A stretch of DNA of 64,000 nucleotides from Paralithodes platypus (taxonomy: Eukaryota > Arthropoda > Malacostraca > Decapoda > Lithodidae). The stretch lies in contig CM064530.1 in assembly GCA_032716605.1 (NCBI GenBank), forward strand, positions 11,800,406 to 11,864,405. Reading direction: 5' to 3'. Made by a program: the position numbers and the translations under genes. The notes beneath the pieces are model-generated. The model ran no database searches, was not told where the DNA came from, and saw nothing but the letters and a program-made list of their open reading frames with translations. Of the stretch, positions 1-12,000 are shown in pieces (the stretch's first letter is position 1; each line of letters begins with the position of its first letter).

Positions 1-2
1 GG

Positions 3-250
3 GACGGGGATAATGACACTCTTGGTAATCATCTCCTGAACTAGTGACTCCACCTCTAAAGAAACATGATTGGCCTTTGTTGGCTGACGTAAGCGAGGTC
101 GCCGGAGCCACTGCCAAGTGATGCCTTTGCGTACCACAGTCCTCGCCCATGTTCTTAATGGCCATGCCTGATGACACGCCCGGAAGGACCCAGTTAGCAG
201 ACTGGGGTTCGCCGGCTGGACTACCCTCTTTTCCAACACGCCTTTGACTG
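3..250 (-). CDS. reverse transcriptase, N-terminal part (partial)
   Basis: An open minus-strand frame runs from about 250 to the window edge without a stop. It contains spaced Trp residues (WPLRTW, ITWQWLRRP) followed by an EVESLVQEMITKSVIIPV-type segment. That last stretch matches the usual lead-in to fingers domain of DIRS/Gypsy-type reverse transcriptases, where an acidic helix precedes a 'gvI.pv' strand. The catalytic YxDD box is not in the window. The start is not defined; the frame lies downstream of the gag-like ORF and differs from it in phase, so it is probably a separate or overlapping ORF. The assignment as RT is inferred from pattern only. Confidence 0.5.
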
Positions 251-307
251 GCCCCGGGAGTGAGAGAGACCTTAGTTTTTTACTGGTGGAGGTGTACCCT
301 TGGACGA

Positions 308-1942
308 CTAGCCGGGTTTGGCTGGAGGCGGGCCCTGACCTGGTCGTTGGTGAAACTTGTGGCCTTTACCTGAGAAATTACCCTGTTTATACCTGAACTG
401 AGCCTGACCCTGGGTGGAAGGGGACTTTGGCTGATGAAAAGGCTTAGACCCACTAGCTTGAGCTTTCGAAACTGGTTTGGGTTTAGGGAAAGTGAAGGTA
501 GGTTTCTTAGGTTGAGAGGGACTTTGTTTGAATGCTTGTGCCATATTGAAAACAGTCTTCCAAACTGCTGGTGAAATCAAAGAAGGAGTTAGAACTGGAG
601 ACAGAACTACTTGGCTTGCAATACGGTCAGGAAGTTTCTTCACTAAGAACATCCTCAGATCCTGCCTTGCTCGAACTGCCTCTAATAAGGCCGTCCGAAT
701 ATCTCCTAAAGACTGTATGGAAGTCTGGAGAAGCAAGCGCCGGGAAAGTTCAATGGCTTTCTTGACTTCCGCGGCTTCTATTGCCTGAGAAGAGCGTAAC
801 AGAGACTTTGTTACTTGCTGGGTAACAATATATTGCGAAAACAGTCTAAACGCTTTTCCTCTTAACCTAAACTCGCGGTCTAGGCGAGATGGGGAAGGCG
901 TGCTAAAAGGATCTTTTAATTCGCACAAATTGATTTTAGGGGCAGCCAAGAAATCAAACAAAGCAGAGGGGACTCCGCCGGCACTACAAACCGGAAGAGA
1001 GAACCAAGAATGGTGTTTTTGAGGGATTTGGTGGGAAGATTTTGACGTGAAAGTAGTGGCAAAATTTTGAGCCTCTGTTTCCCATTCCACCCAAGGTCCC
1101 GTACCCAACTGCCCCACCTGCAAAACTGGATTAGAGGCCGAGTCTGTGATCGGAAACATATCCAACTCCGGCGTCAAAGCAGAAAGTGCCTTGACGTCGT
1201 TAAAGCCGTCATTCTTAGTCCAGTCAGAAAATAGCTTTGAAGCTGATGCAGGGGGTAGGGCTGGTGTTGATGCATACACAAAAAAGTCATGGTTATAATA
1301 ACTTGGAATGGCCTTAATATGAACATCCAAAACATTTCCTTGACTATCCAAAGCTCTGAGTTTTCTAGATTTATTACCTTGGATTACCCACTCATGTGGT
1401 ACAGGGAGCTCCCCCGAAATAGTAGCTTGTGCTGCCTCTGGCTTAGTTGGTAACAGTGCTACCCATGACTCATCAGGCCCGTATAAAAGAGGCATAGCTC
1501 CTTTTTTGACTGGCGCCTTGTCTAAAGGAGGGGGAGTTATGTCTGATATAACTCGCACATTGGAAGTAGTGAGAGCTGCTGTGCCTGGCACATTGGAAAT
1601 TGGATCTGACACAAGAGGGGGGTTAGGTATTTTAGCTAAAGCAATGGATGTAGCCAGAGGTTGCACATTCGTCGATGTCGCGGGAGCTCCCGTACCAACT
1701 GTAGGAGTTTCCGGCATAGGGCCAAAGAACCTATTAAGTGCATTCAATAGTAATCCATCAATCTCTTCTGCCGTTACATACCTAGCCGATGACGAACTCC
1801 GTGGAGATTCGACAGTACCCTGAGAGTCGTCTAGAAGGTGACTGGACTCTTCAACCTCCATCTCTGAGACCAGAGATCGTTGTTCTTCATCCGTTAAGTC
1901 TGGCCTATCATGGGAAGATCCCGCCGAAGCTGGGACCTCCAC
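308..1942 (-). CDS. gag-like ORF1 of the DIRS-like element
   Basis: This is an uninterrupted 544-codon frame. The first third is acidic and Ser/Thr/Pro-rich. The middle (about residues 330-460) is predicted helical and Arg-rich with the pattern FRLRGKAFRLFSQYI. The last 70 residues are basic and Gln/Pro/Gly-rich (KPKPVSKAQASGSKPFHQ), a nucleic-acid-binding tail typical of retroelement gag-like proteins. No CCHC knuckle is visible. The downstream RT frame and upstream basic frames support a retroelement origin. Upstream gag-like sequence continues in other phases, so the true protein probably started further 5' and this copy has lost phase. Not a host gene as far as I can tell. Confidence 0.6.
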   Translation of the reverse strand: MEVPASAGSSHDRPDLTDEEQRSLVSEMEVEESSHLLDDSQGTVESPRSSSSARYVTAEEIDGLLLNALNRFFGPMPETPTVGTGAPATSTNVQPLATSIALAKIPNPPLVSDPISNVPGTAALTTSNVRVISDITPPPLDKAPVKKGAMPLLYGPDESWVALLPTKPEAAQATISGELPVPHEWVIQGNKSRKLRALDSQGNVLDVHIKAIPSYYNHDFFVYASTPALPPASASKLFSDWTKNDGFNDVKALSALTPELDMFPITDSASNPVLQVGQLGTGPWVEWETEAQNFATTFTSKSSHQIPQKHHSWFSLPVCSAGGVPSALFDFLAAPKINLCELKDPFSTPSPSRLDREFRLRGKAFRLFSQYIVTQQVTKSLLRSSQAIEAAEVKKAIELSRRLLLQTSIQSLGDIRTALLEAVRARQDLRMFLVKKLPDRIASQVVLSPVLTPSLISPAVWKTVFNMAQAFKQSPSQPKKPTFTFPKPKPVSKAQASGSKPFHQPKSPSTQGQAQFRYKQGNFSGKGHKFHQRPGQGPPPAKPG

Positions 1943-2140
1943 ATGCTGCCATGTTAAATCTGGGATAGAAGATGGTACATCGGCTCCCGGTGGACGTCAG
2001 CCACTACTTGAGTCACAAAGGGGTGTGTTCTGTCCTGCCAGGACTGTGAGTATCGCCATACACCTTGGCTGTGGCTGTCACTCGCTTGCGAGCTTGGAAT
2101 ACTCTCCGATTGAGAGCCCTCACCCGAGCCCCCTAGAGGT

Positions 2141-2933
2141 TTATAGTTTCTGTAAGACTTCTAAATCTGAAGCTGACACACGTGACCTGGTAGAAAAAGC
2201 ATGAATATCAGGTAATGAAATGTCCGCCGGGGGCATCCTCCACCACATTCTCTGACTCCACCCCCGACCTGTCAGATTGGACGTTAGACTTGGTGGGGGT
2301 AGAGGCAGAAAGCGGGGTACCAGGCTCCGACGACAGCCGTGAGTCCTTTCGCGCCGGAGGATCCCTTTTGGATGATTTATGACTCTTACTTGACTTATGC
2401 TTAGTACGAGTAATGTCTTTAGATCCCCCACTCGCTTCCTTTTTCTTCTTCTTTGAAGGTGAAGCAGAGTGGCCCGAATCTGTCACCTGCTTCCTCAGTG
2501 GTGACCTTGATGTGGACCTCGTCTCCGTTGCCGAAGGTGACGGTGCGCGAGGCCTCTTAGACTTGCCGGGGGAGGGTGTGGCAACTTGTCCCCACCCAGT
2601 CTCTGAGGTCTTACGTGCACGTATCTTATACTGAGGGGGGGGTATGTTTGATAATTAAAAGCTCCCATAGCTCAAGGTTATCACATTGCAATGCTTTATG
2701 TGCTACATTCGTTGAGTAAGTAGCGAAAAGTTGCTACCGCCGCAGTATTATCTTTCTGAATTAGAACTTTTAACACTTAAGAGGTGACCAATAGTGCAAT
2801 TCTTTGTCACCCATATCCCCTGTGACCGATCTAGGCATTTAACACATTTAATGCAGAGCTTGTGAGCAAAAATAGGGATACCTGAGCATAACGGCGTTGA
2901 ACATAAAGCAATGAGAGGTTCAAGTGCCGACAT
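2141..2933 (-). pseudogene. upstream gag-like frames, broken by stops/frameshifts
   Basis: Three minus-strand open stretches follow each other in different phases. The first, from the ATG at 2933, is Cys/His-rich with a C-x2-C-x2-C type spacing (HKLCIKCVKCLD) and ends at a stop at 2748. The second, from about 2636 to 2208, is very basic and Ser-rich with a KKKKK run, as in a nuclear-targeting region. The third, ending at 2141, continues with a Ser/Asp-rich segment. Together they look like the N-terminal half of the element's gag-like protein, now disrupted or perhaps spliced. The phase breaks are seen; the joining of the pieces is inference. Confidence 0.45.
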
Positions 2934-2940
2934 GACAGAG

Positions 2941-4594
2941 ACTGGGGGAAATCTACCCCGCCCCCGGGAACTACCTGGTCACCTGGCGCAACGCCGGTAC
3001 TCCGCTCTGGAAAGAGAAATTTCCAGGAATTAATGCTCATAAGGTTACCCCAAAATGGTACAAAACATGTGCCTCAAAACCGCTGGTCAACGAACCGTAG
3101 CACTCCACCACTACTTTTCGTTTTCCTTTAGTTTCATATTAAAGATTTCAGCATATCTTTACCTGTCCAAAAGATTTAAGCATATCTTCTGAATCCTCAT
3201 AAAGATGAAGCATATCTTTATTAAAGATGAAGTCTTTCAAGTATCCCTTTACACTTGAAACACTAGTAAGCCTATCTTAATCTCTAATCCGGCTTCTCCC
3301 AGAAGCCCTCATAGATCGCCGTCTTGAAGGCCGTGATACCCTATTGTATCAATCAATTGTTTGGCAAATTATCGCGAATTGCAAATCCGTTAATATAACC
3401 ACCCGAAGGTACAACCGCCGGGTTTTATATGCAATGTCAAACCAATTGTACCTGCCCCAGACCTCTTTGTAAAAAGGTCGCCGGGAGGGAAAGACCAAAC
3501 AAAACAAACAGCATTGTTTCAATGGCTTTGAAAAGCCGAGAAAACCATGTCCAACAGGTGTCAGCATGATCACCTAGATAAATGTGTGGAGCCCACCTCT
3601 CCGGGAATAACACAGGAAGCCTGATCACAGGCTCGACCACAGAAAACGCAGTTTCTGATGAGCCCTCAAGCTACCAAACTCGCCGGGGTAACTTACCTAT
3701 TTTAGCCATCCTGACTAAAACTCGGTAAACAAAACGGCTTTCTCGGAGCAATCGAGAAAAACCGCCGGAAAGGAAACCCACACCAAACAGAACGCAGTCT
3801 GATAAACATAATCAGACCCACACTCCTAAGCTCCTGGATCAGCCAATCACAACTAATCCAGGACACACATGGCACATGAATACATTTTTATTATAATAAA
3901 CAATGAAAACACTTGCATATGTGAAAAAACTACGAGTGGCTGGCTAGGCCTGGTGAAAACGGAAAAAAACACTTAATGACGTCGAAACACCATCGAAAAG
4001 CACTCCATCCCACCAAAACTGGAACAGCCGCCATATCAATATCGTAGAAAAACACCCGGGTAAGGGTAACACTGACTCGGGACCCAGAAAGAACTCCACT
4101 AAGTGAAGAAAAATACACCAGGAACGTCAGTACAAATAACATAGGCTACTCCATCAGAAAGATAGCTAGAAGCCCGACATCGCGTAATTACAGCCTCCTA
4201 ACCAGCTAGGACTAAAGATGGCTAAACACGAAAAACGTTTCAGAGCGTCCTCAACTCGGCCACGAGGGTCCGTCCGAAATAGACGCCCCAACAAAACGAC
4301 CCAAAATACACTTGTTCTGCGAGAAAACCACCCATGACACCCCTGCTGAGCTAATCCTAACCTTACTCAAGACATCCCAGAGTAAACAAATGAGAAAAAA
4401 CTCACTAGGGACGCAAGAATGCGGAATCAAAGCGGAGCACTGTGGGGGACACGTCCGGGTGGGTTGAACGCAGAGCAAGGAAGGTGGAATAATGCGCTAG
4501 TCAGCGTCTGGTCCAAGAATCCACAGAAGTACATCCACGGAATATGGAAAGCTTATGAATAGTTATTCTTATTTTATTTTTATTTTTTATTTGT
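2941..4594. other. noncoding leader of the DIRS-like element
   Basis: No supported coding sequence is present. The stretch has repeated short motifs such as AAAGAT.AAGCATATCTT around 3140-3240 and many CCGCCGG-type tracts. I interpret it as the 5' untranslated or terminal-repeat part of the minus-strand element, but its second copy (needed to call a terminal repeat) is not in the window. Confidence 0.35.
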
Positions 4595-4611
4595 TACGAA
4601 GTTTTTTCGTA
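4595..4611. repeat. 17-bp perfect hairpin near the element's outer end
   Basis: TACGAA and TTCGTA form a 6-bp inverted repeat around a 5-base spacer. It lies in an AT-rich stretch where the element-like sequence fades into IGHMBP2 intron, so it may mark the terminus. Confidence 0.4.
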
Positions 4612-4816
4612 GTGAGAACCCAATCATAAAGACGAACCATGAGTGATTTAGCGTGTGCTTATGATGAAGGTTCCTCTGAGCTCTGCGGCGGTAGTTTCAA
4701 ACTCCGCTTATGGGCGTTTGAAGAGGTAGCCTTATGTAATAGGCATAATCGTCAATGATGGAGGGGCCACTAATAAATATATATATACAGGTATTACAGC
4801 GTTATGTAACTTTCAG

Positions 4817-4955
4817 GGAGACCCGACTGGTGCGTCAAGTATTACTGGGAGCCGACGTAATATTGACAACTCTGACCAGTACAAGCCAAGACGGACCACT
4901 TAGACACCTCCCCCAGCAACACCTCTCTCTCACCATCATCGACGAGTGCTCTCAG
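4817..4955 (+). CDS. IGHMBP2: IGHMBP2 exon with Walker B
   Basis: The acceptor is AACTTTCAG and the exon starts on the third base of a codon. It encodes [18 protein letters not shown] and ends with TIIDECSQ, the DExx box. The donor is CAG|GTCCGT at phase 0. An alternative AG at 4789-4790 would add residues that do not resemble the family. Confidence 0.88.
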
Positions 4956-6043
4956 GTCCGTGATACAGAAATATTTGATGGTCTGTTAATTCAACCCCTT
5001 GCCATAATTATGTTATGGTATGTTTGATTAGGTTTGGTTTAATTGGATTAGGTAAGATTAAGATATATGTGTATGTATGTATATACTCTAGGACCTATCC
5101 AATTTTTTTTTTTTGGGGGGGGGGGGGGGACTCCGATTTCCGCAGGCAGACCCCCAGCGAAGCCGCCACCACAAGCCCGCCCACCATGCTTTCAGGCGTA
5201 CCTTTCACTACTACTGGCTCCCCGGGCCAGGCGCCTGACGGAGTATTATCTAGTCCAACTGGCGCATTATAAGTAGCTAAAGGTAGCTACATTCAACCCT
5301 CAGCTATTGCGTCTAATTGGTGCCACTATAAGCGTGCAATAGCAGAAATTGCGTTAGCCGAACTGAAAAAACTTGTTGTAATATTTCTATATGGTACCAT
5401 AATTTCCTAATTAACTACTGTACTTATTTAACCTATTTTTGCCACTTTTTGACCAAGTTTTTCTACCAACCAATGCTATAACATTATGATAGCAAAACAC
5501 AAATACAGTAATGATATAACATAACAGGCCATTATATTTACCTTTTTGGGGATGATGAGGGGATAGGTGGTTGGGTAGGTTTCGAGGGTTGGGTGAAGTC
5601 TTACTGACATCCCTACGCCTTTCTAACTCGTCGAGGAGTGTGCCAATGGATGTTTAGCAGTTGTTGTTCCCTAGGCTGCCTGGCCGAGCATCCCTGCTTT
5701 AACAGTTTAACAGCTCTCCAAGGTACTTACGTTCACCAAGCTTAGGAGCCTTAAAGGCCATGAGATAAAGTTTAAATTCTATCTTAACTTTAACTGGCAG
5801 CCATACAACATACAATGGTTTAACGTCATTTTCAATTACATGCATTGTAACGGCTCAGACGGGGTTGCCTTTCAGTAGTTGGAGTGTACTGTAGTACAAT
5901 AAAGTCCCGCCACAGCACTGCCCCACCAAGTCATCACTGTAGCTGATGTTGGTATAGTGCTAACTGTGCCTCAGCAAGACTCAACAGAGTCCCCCTGCAG
6001 CACTTGCACCTGCAGTATCTGCAACCACACCAGCCTTAACAGT

Positions 6044-6085
<42 letters not shown>

Positions 6086-9000
6086 ACAATGAACGGAGGA
6101 AGGAAAAACACAGATAAAACAAAAGGGTCCATGTGCCTAAAGGCATCCTCCATTCATAAAATGTTTGTAACAACTGGATTTAAACATTTGTAGATTGTAA
6201 GTTTGTGGAAAGCAATTCGAGGGAAGTGAATTCCAAAGAGTAGTAGCTCTGGGGATAAATTAATTCTGATAAGCAGAAGTTCTGCATTGTGGAGGAGAAA
6301 GTGTAAATTCATGGGCGCTCTCAGCTGCCCTAGTTCTACGGGGAAAGATGTGGAGAGGCGGCACAATTGAAGCAAGTTCCTCGGAACAATTGCTGTGAAA
6401 ATATCTGTAGAATAATGCAAGGGATGCAACGTTTCTTCGTATGGATAATGTAGGAAGATCCTGTGTGATTGCAGGGTTATTGATTAATCTAATAGCTTTA
6501 TTTTGAATTTTGTCCAACTGCCTCAATGCAACCACTCCACTTCCACCCCACAGAGGTGAACAGTAATCTTTACAAAATGACAGCACCATAACAAGACTTC
6601 ACTGTATATTAGGCAATTTGGATTATAGAACAATATAGTCCTGCCCCAACACTGCTCCAATATGCAAACACTGTTGCCGACACAGGTGTGGTGCTAAACA
6701 GCGCCCAGGTAAGACTCCGTCCCCTGTGGCACCTATCCGCATCCCACCAGCCTCTGCAGTGCCATACCAAGACAGTGCTAAGATAAAGACTTTATTGCAT
6801 AGTAATGGCTGTTGGTCCACAAGTCTATCGCCATCCCCCCTATTAGTCGCCTTGTACGACACGCAGTAGGATGCGTGAGGCATATTCTTTTTTTCCTCCA
6901 CCATTAGATGAAGGCCCCCTTACCCCCTGGGGGGTAACTCTATTAGATAGAGAGTACAGTAGTAGGGGTTCTTGGTGGAAGACCAAGAATAATCCTCGCT
7001 GTTCTATATAACACTGATTGAACTTTTTGTATGTTCTGTATGTACAGTAAAAGTCCGTTAATCCGACGACCGATGATTCGAATCTCCCAATAGTCCGAAT
7101 TTTTCAATTTGAGGCCAAATCCGAATTCACCCGATGGTCCGAATTTCAAGAAGTCCCAAAGTCCCCTTTTTGAGGCATTAGTCCACTCAAATGACACATA
7201 ATGGAGCACACACATATCATATGTTCATGAATTTACTTTAAAAGTTTACCATTGTCATTGTAGCCTATTACCTACTTCAAAACATTCAGATTAATGGTCA
7301 AAGGAAGCTACTGATATAAACGTAAACACCTTCTTCTTCCACATCGTCTGCTAGAGAGTTTGTTTTGCTCTTGAACGCATCCTTGGGACGCTCCGATGCG
7401 CTACTGGCTTGCACCGCATTTTCTGCAAGCGCATTCAGTCTTGAGCTTGAAAACGCACCTTTGGACGTTCCGATACGCTACTATTTATAGTTCAGTGATC
7501 GGAGCGTCCCAAGGGTGCTTTCAAGACAACAAGACAAGGGTGCTTTCAATACAATATAAAAAATATAACAGAGCACGTCACAAAAGGAAAATCACAAAAT
7601 GAAAATTACAAGAACCTCTCAGGGAAGTGCCGTTGTTAAGGCATTACTTCCCGAACCACATCTGATCTGATCTTCAAGAGCAAGACAAAATCGCTAGTAG
7701 ACGGAAGAAGAAGAAGACGTTTATATCAGCAGATTCCTTTGACCATTAATCTGAATGTTTTGAAGTAGGTAATAGGCTACAATGACAATGGTAAACTTTT
7801 GAAGTGATTTCATGAACATATGATATGTGTGTGTGTCATTTGGGTGGCCTAATGCCTCAATGTTTTCGTCATACACAGGTTCATAGGGGTAAAGTCCGAT
7901 AATCCGAACGAGGGCCGGTCCGCTGCCCTTCGGATTAACGGAAGTTTACTGTATATACAGTACAGTATATACATAGGCACATACCCCATAGCTGGGGGTG
8001 GCCAACTTGAAACAGAGCCCGTAAAAAAATAAAAACAAACTTTTTGCAGTAGATAATAAGTAGACCAACCCGAAGGTAAGTCACTCTCAAAGGAAAATAA
8101 CTGGTGGTAGGTCAGTTGTAATAATTGCTTGCACTTTTTACAGAACCCACCTTAGCCTAGCTATTGAGCCTGAAGTACATGGTAGTAAAAACTGCATCAT
8201 CATCATCATCAGATGCTCTTCCTGATGCCAACTTCCATAAGAAGATTGCATGCAAGGAATTATATATTTTTTCATGGTTGTTCTTACTCTCTGATAAGTT
8301 TCAATACCAGAGCTAAATAAATCCAGGCCATCCACCCCATGTAGTTGCCTTTCATGATTATGCTATGGTACTGGGATTCTATACCAGTACCGGTATATCT
8401 CATGCTAAATTTATGTATCCCACAACCAGGCTATAGAGGCAGCATGCTACGGGTCACTTCTGAGGGCCCCTAAAGTGATCCTAGCAGGAGACCACCGTCA
8501 GCTACCACCTACCATCATCTCATCGCAAGCAGCCTCAGGGGGACTCGCACACAGCCTTATGGAACGCGTCATTGGTGGGTAGACACTACTATTCGATATT
8601 GTTGTTATACTATAGTTCTTAGTATAAACTCCAAAAAGTTAAATTCAATATACAGTAAGCACTATGGGGAGGATCACTTTATTTACCCCTTCCATCAGAC
8701 AACAATGTGTTTACTGTGTTCATGCTGCTCCCATATGATATTACTCAGCTTAAGAACATCCTTGAAGATTCGGAGTCTCAAAATTCTTACAGTTCTTACA
8801 GTATTCTTACAGTAGATCCTCTGGAAAAAGGCAAACTATGCCTGTGTATCCAGCTCAGTACCAGTGCTTGCACTGCTGCGGTCGTTCACGGTGTTGGCGG
8901 CGGCGGTAGCAGACGCAACATTTTTACTATTCTGTATTTTTGTTTTATAATCAAACTTCAAATGTTGTCTTCCCCATGCTTTATCAAGATTACTTTCAAA

Positions 9001-12000
9001 CTCCCTTATTGATTCGGAATCGACTACATACTGGGGCAGTGCGTTCCACTCATTTACCACTCTATCACAAAATGAGTTCTTCGCCTTCTCAAGCCTATTT
9101 CTTTCTTTGTAAATTTTGCAAAAAGTATCTTGATAAATCGTATAGCTTTGATAGATAGGTTCATCCTATTTTGAATAAAATCGTCTCAAGGTAATTGACT
9201 TAAGCAAATATTGGCATCATCTCATTGAAAGGGTTCACATTTTACTTATTGCTTTTTTATGTCAATCAGATAACCCCATCTTTGCCTACTTATACTGACC
9301 AGAGTATAGTGATAATAACGAGCCCCAACTTTCCAGGCGAGCGCGGTGATGAAGTAGTGAAGATGTTGACTGTCCAGTACCGTATGCACGACACCATAAT
9401 GGACTGGGCCTCCCGTGCTATGTATCAAGGGCGACTCACAGCTCACACATCCGTCGCTACACACCTCCTCTGTCACATCAAGGGGGTGGAGAAGAATGAG
9501 GATACAGGTCAGGACATAAATTATATTTTTGTATGCATTTGGTAGGGGCACTTGTTAGCTACTCACTTCTATAAATTGCTACTCTGTAAAACAGTGCAGC
9601 TCTGCATAAAGTGACATTCACAAACCGTTTTCAGTATTATGCTGTGGTAGCTGACAAAGCTGAGTGGTTGTTGTTGTTGTTCCCTAAGCTGCCTGGCCGA
9701 ACAGCCCCGAGTCCCTGAGAAAGGCCATGGCCATGATCGGGCTTTCCCACAGAGCTCTCATTGAGTGTTGTTGTTGTTGTTGTTGTTCCCCAAGCTGCCT
9801 GGCCGAACAACCCCAAGGCCCCGAGCAAGGCCAAGGCTATAACCGAGCACCCCCACAGAACCCTCCCTGCTGACCACAATAAAGCCTGGGTGACCGAAGC
9901 CACTCCATGGCGGGGAGCTGAGGAGGATGTGGAAACGCCCGGGAAACCAAAGCCACACCCAGGGCCCTGTGCCCCTCAGCAATTATCATGAGAAAGTTGA
10001 GTGTAGATTGTGTTGTTGGCGTAAGTGGTTGTGTGAAATGCAGTATTGGTATGGGGTGCTGTGTTACATCCCGGGCAGGCGTCGACAACGGAGTCATCCA
10101 GTCTCTTCTGATAGCTCAGGAGAGCTGGATGGTGTCCGCATCTCAGCCTGGCCAGGTGGACTCTGTCCTCGCGAGGAAGGGAGGATTCGGAAGGATGGAT
10201 TTCGGGAGATTGTGCATGCAGCTGCGTGTTGTCTGTGAGTGAGTGGATGGATCGGTGAGAGATATGAGTATGGATGTGCTTCTGGAAGTTGGTTCGGGGT
10301 GGGCATGGAGGGAGAAAGGACAATAATTGTGTGTGATACCGTGTGCTGGGTGTTGTTTTGATATTTCTTGGTGTCTGTGGGTGTGTTGCCATGTAGTTTA
10401 GTGGGTGGTCTTGGTTCGTGGAGGCTGCTGCCAGAAATTGAGTGCCTCTCATGTCCAGATGGTCTTTGACTTTGAGGATTTTGGTTTCTTGATGTAGGTG
10501 ATCTGTGGGTGCAGTAGCTGTGCAGCCTGTAATGATCTTCAGGGCTTTGTTTTGAATAGTCTGTAAGGTCTTATGATGTGTTTCAGCTAGGTTAGAAGCC
10601 CAGGCTGGGCTTGCGTATTCCATCACTGATCTTATGTATTGTTTATATACTGTGGTGGTAGTTTTTTTGTTGTGTCCAAATTTTGTGTGAGCAAGTGACC
10701 TGAGGGCGTTAAGTCTGGGTGTCAGTTTCTTTTTAATGTTTGTGGTGTGCTGTTTGAATGTCATATGAGTATCATATGTTACTCCTAGGATTTTGGGTGT
10801 GTATGTATGTGTTAGGGGTGTGTTGTTTATGGTGAGTTGAGGGATGTATTCGTGTTCTCCTGTCCAACTTGTGAGCAGGGTTGCGGTGGATTTGGCTGGG
10901 GCTAGATTAAGTCTGTTTGTAGTGCACCAGCCATGTAGTGTGTTGAGATAGGGTTGAAGGAGATCTGTTGCTCTTTTTGGGTCATGGTGTGTGCATGTGA
11001 GTGTTATGTCATCTGCATAGGAGGCTAAGTTTATTTGGGGCGTATTGGGTGTAGTTATATCGTGCATGTACAGATTGAAGAGTGCGGGCGATAGGACGGA
11101 TCCTTGTGGGACTCCGTTTGGAAAGTTTCTGATTTTAGATGACTGACTGGCAAAAGATACGTGTGCACATCTGCCTGCTAGGAAGTTGGCCAGCCACCTT
11201 TTTGTGTTGTTGTGCATGTTTGTGTTGTAGATTTTTTTTGTTAGGTTGTGGCGGGGGATGGCATCGAAGGCTTTACTAATGTCGAGTGTGGCTAATAGTG
11301 ATCTGTGTGGTGGTCTAGCTGAGTTGATGCCGTCGAAAGCTCTTTGTGTAAGGTCTGTGAGAAGACTGTTTGTGGAGTGCAGTGGCCTAAAGCCATGTTG
11401 TGTTGGAGCTAGGGGTAGGTCAGGTGTAATTAGTTGTAATACTAGGCATTCCATGACTTTGGAGGGGGAGCAAAGGAGTGTGATGGGGCGGTGCGAGGAG
11501 GGTAGCGTGGGGTCTTTGTTGGGTTTGGGGAATGTAATGATGATACCATGCTTCCAAATGTCTGGTATTGTGTTGTGTGAATAGCTGTAGTTTGATATGT
11601 TAGTGAGTGCTTGTATGCCTTGTGGTCCCAGGTGTCTGAGGTGTATGTTGCTCATGTTGTCTAGGCCACCGGCGGGTGAGTGCTTGAGATTGTTGATGAT
11701 ATGCTTTGTCTGGTGATTGGTGAAGGGTGTATAGTCAGGGTCTGTGGGGAATTGTCTCTTACGTCGGATGACACGTCGGTCGTCTTTGTGAGGTTTTAGG
11801 TGGCTGACATGTGAGAAGTGATTGATGAGAGTGTTTGCTTGTTGTTTACATGAAGGAGTAGAGTCTGTTGTTTGATTGCAGCATGTGATTGTTGTTGTGT
11901 TGCTGTTGGAAAGTGTGATGCTGTTTAGTGTTTTGTAGAGTTTTTTGGGGTTTGTTTTGTGATCAAGTGTTTGTAGGAAGTTATTCCAATTTAGTTTTTG

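Larger units (their letters stand above)
1..4611 (-). mobile_element. DIRS-like retrotransposon, 5' part, truncated by window edge
   Basis: Reading the minus strand from about 4.6 kb leftwards gives a long noncoding leader, a Cys-rich and then Lys/Ser-rich gag-like region, a 544-residue gag-like frame, and the start of a reverse transcriptase that runs off base 1. The order gag-like ORF then RT, with a Trp-rich RT lead-in and no protease or integrase before it, fits DIRS-like elements, which I know to be common in decapods; a Gypsy-like element is less likely. The tyrosine recombinase and terminal repeats that would prove it are outside the window. The outer boundary near the hairpin at 4595-4611 is a guess. 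It is antisense to IGHMBP2, apparently in one of its introns. Confidence 0.55.

Noticed and set aside
4956..5027. Read-through of the first IGHMBP2 exon past DECSQ
   Set aside because: The family sequence continues in the exon at 8430. GTCCGT is an acceptable donor, and the read-through residues do not match.
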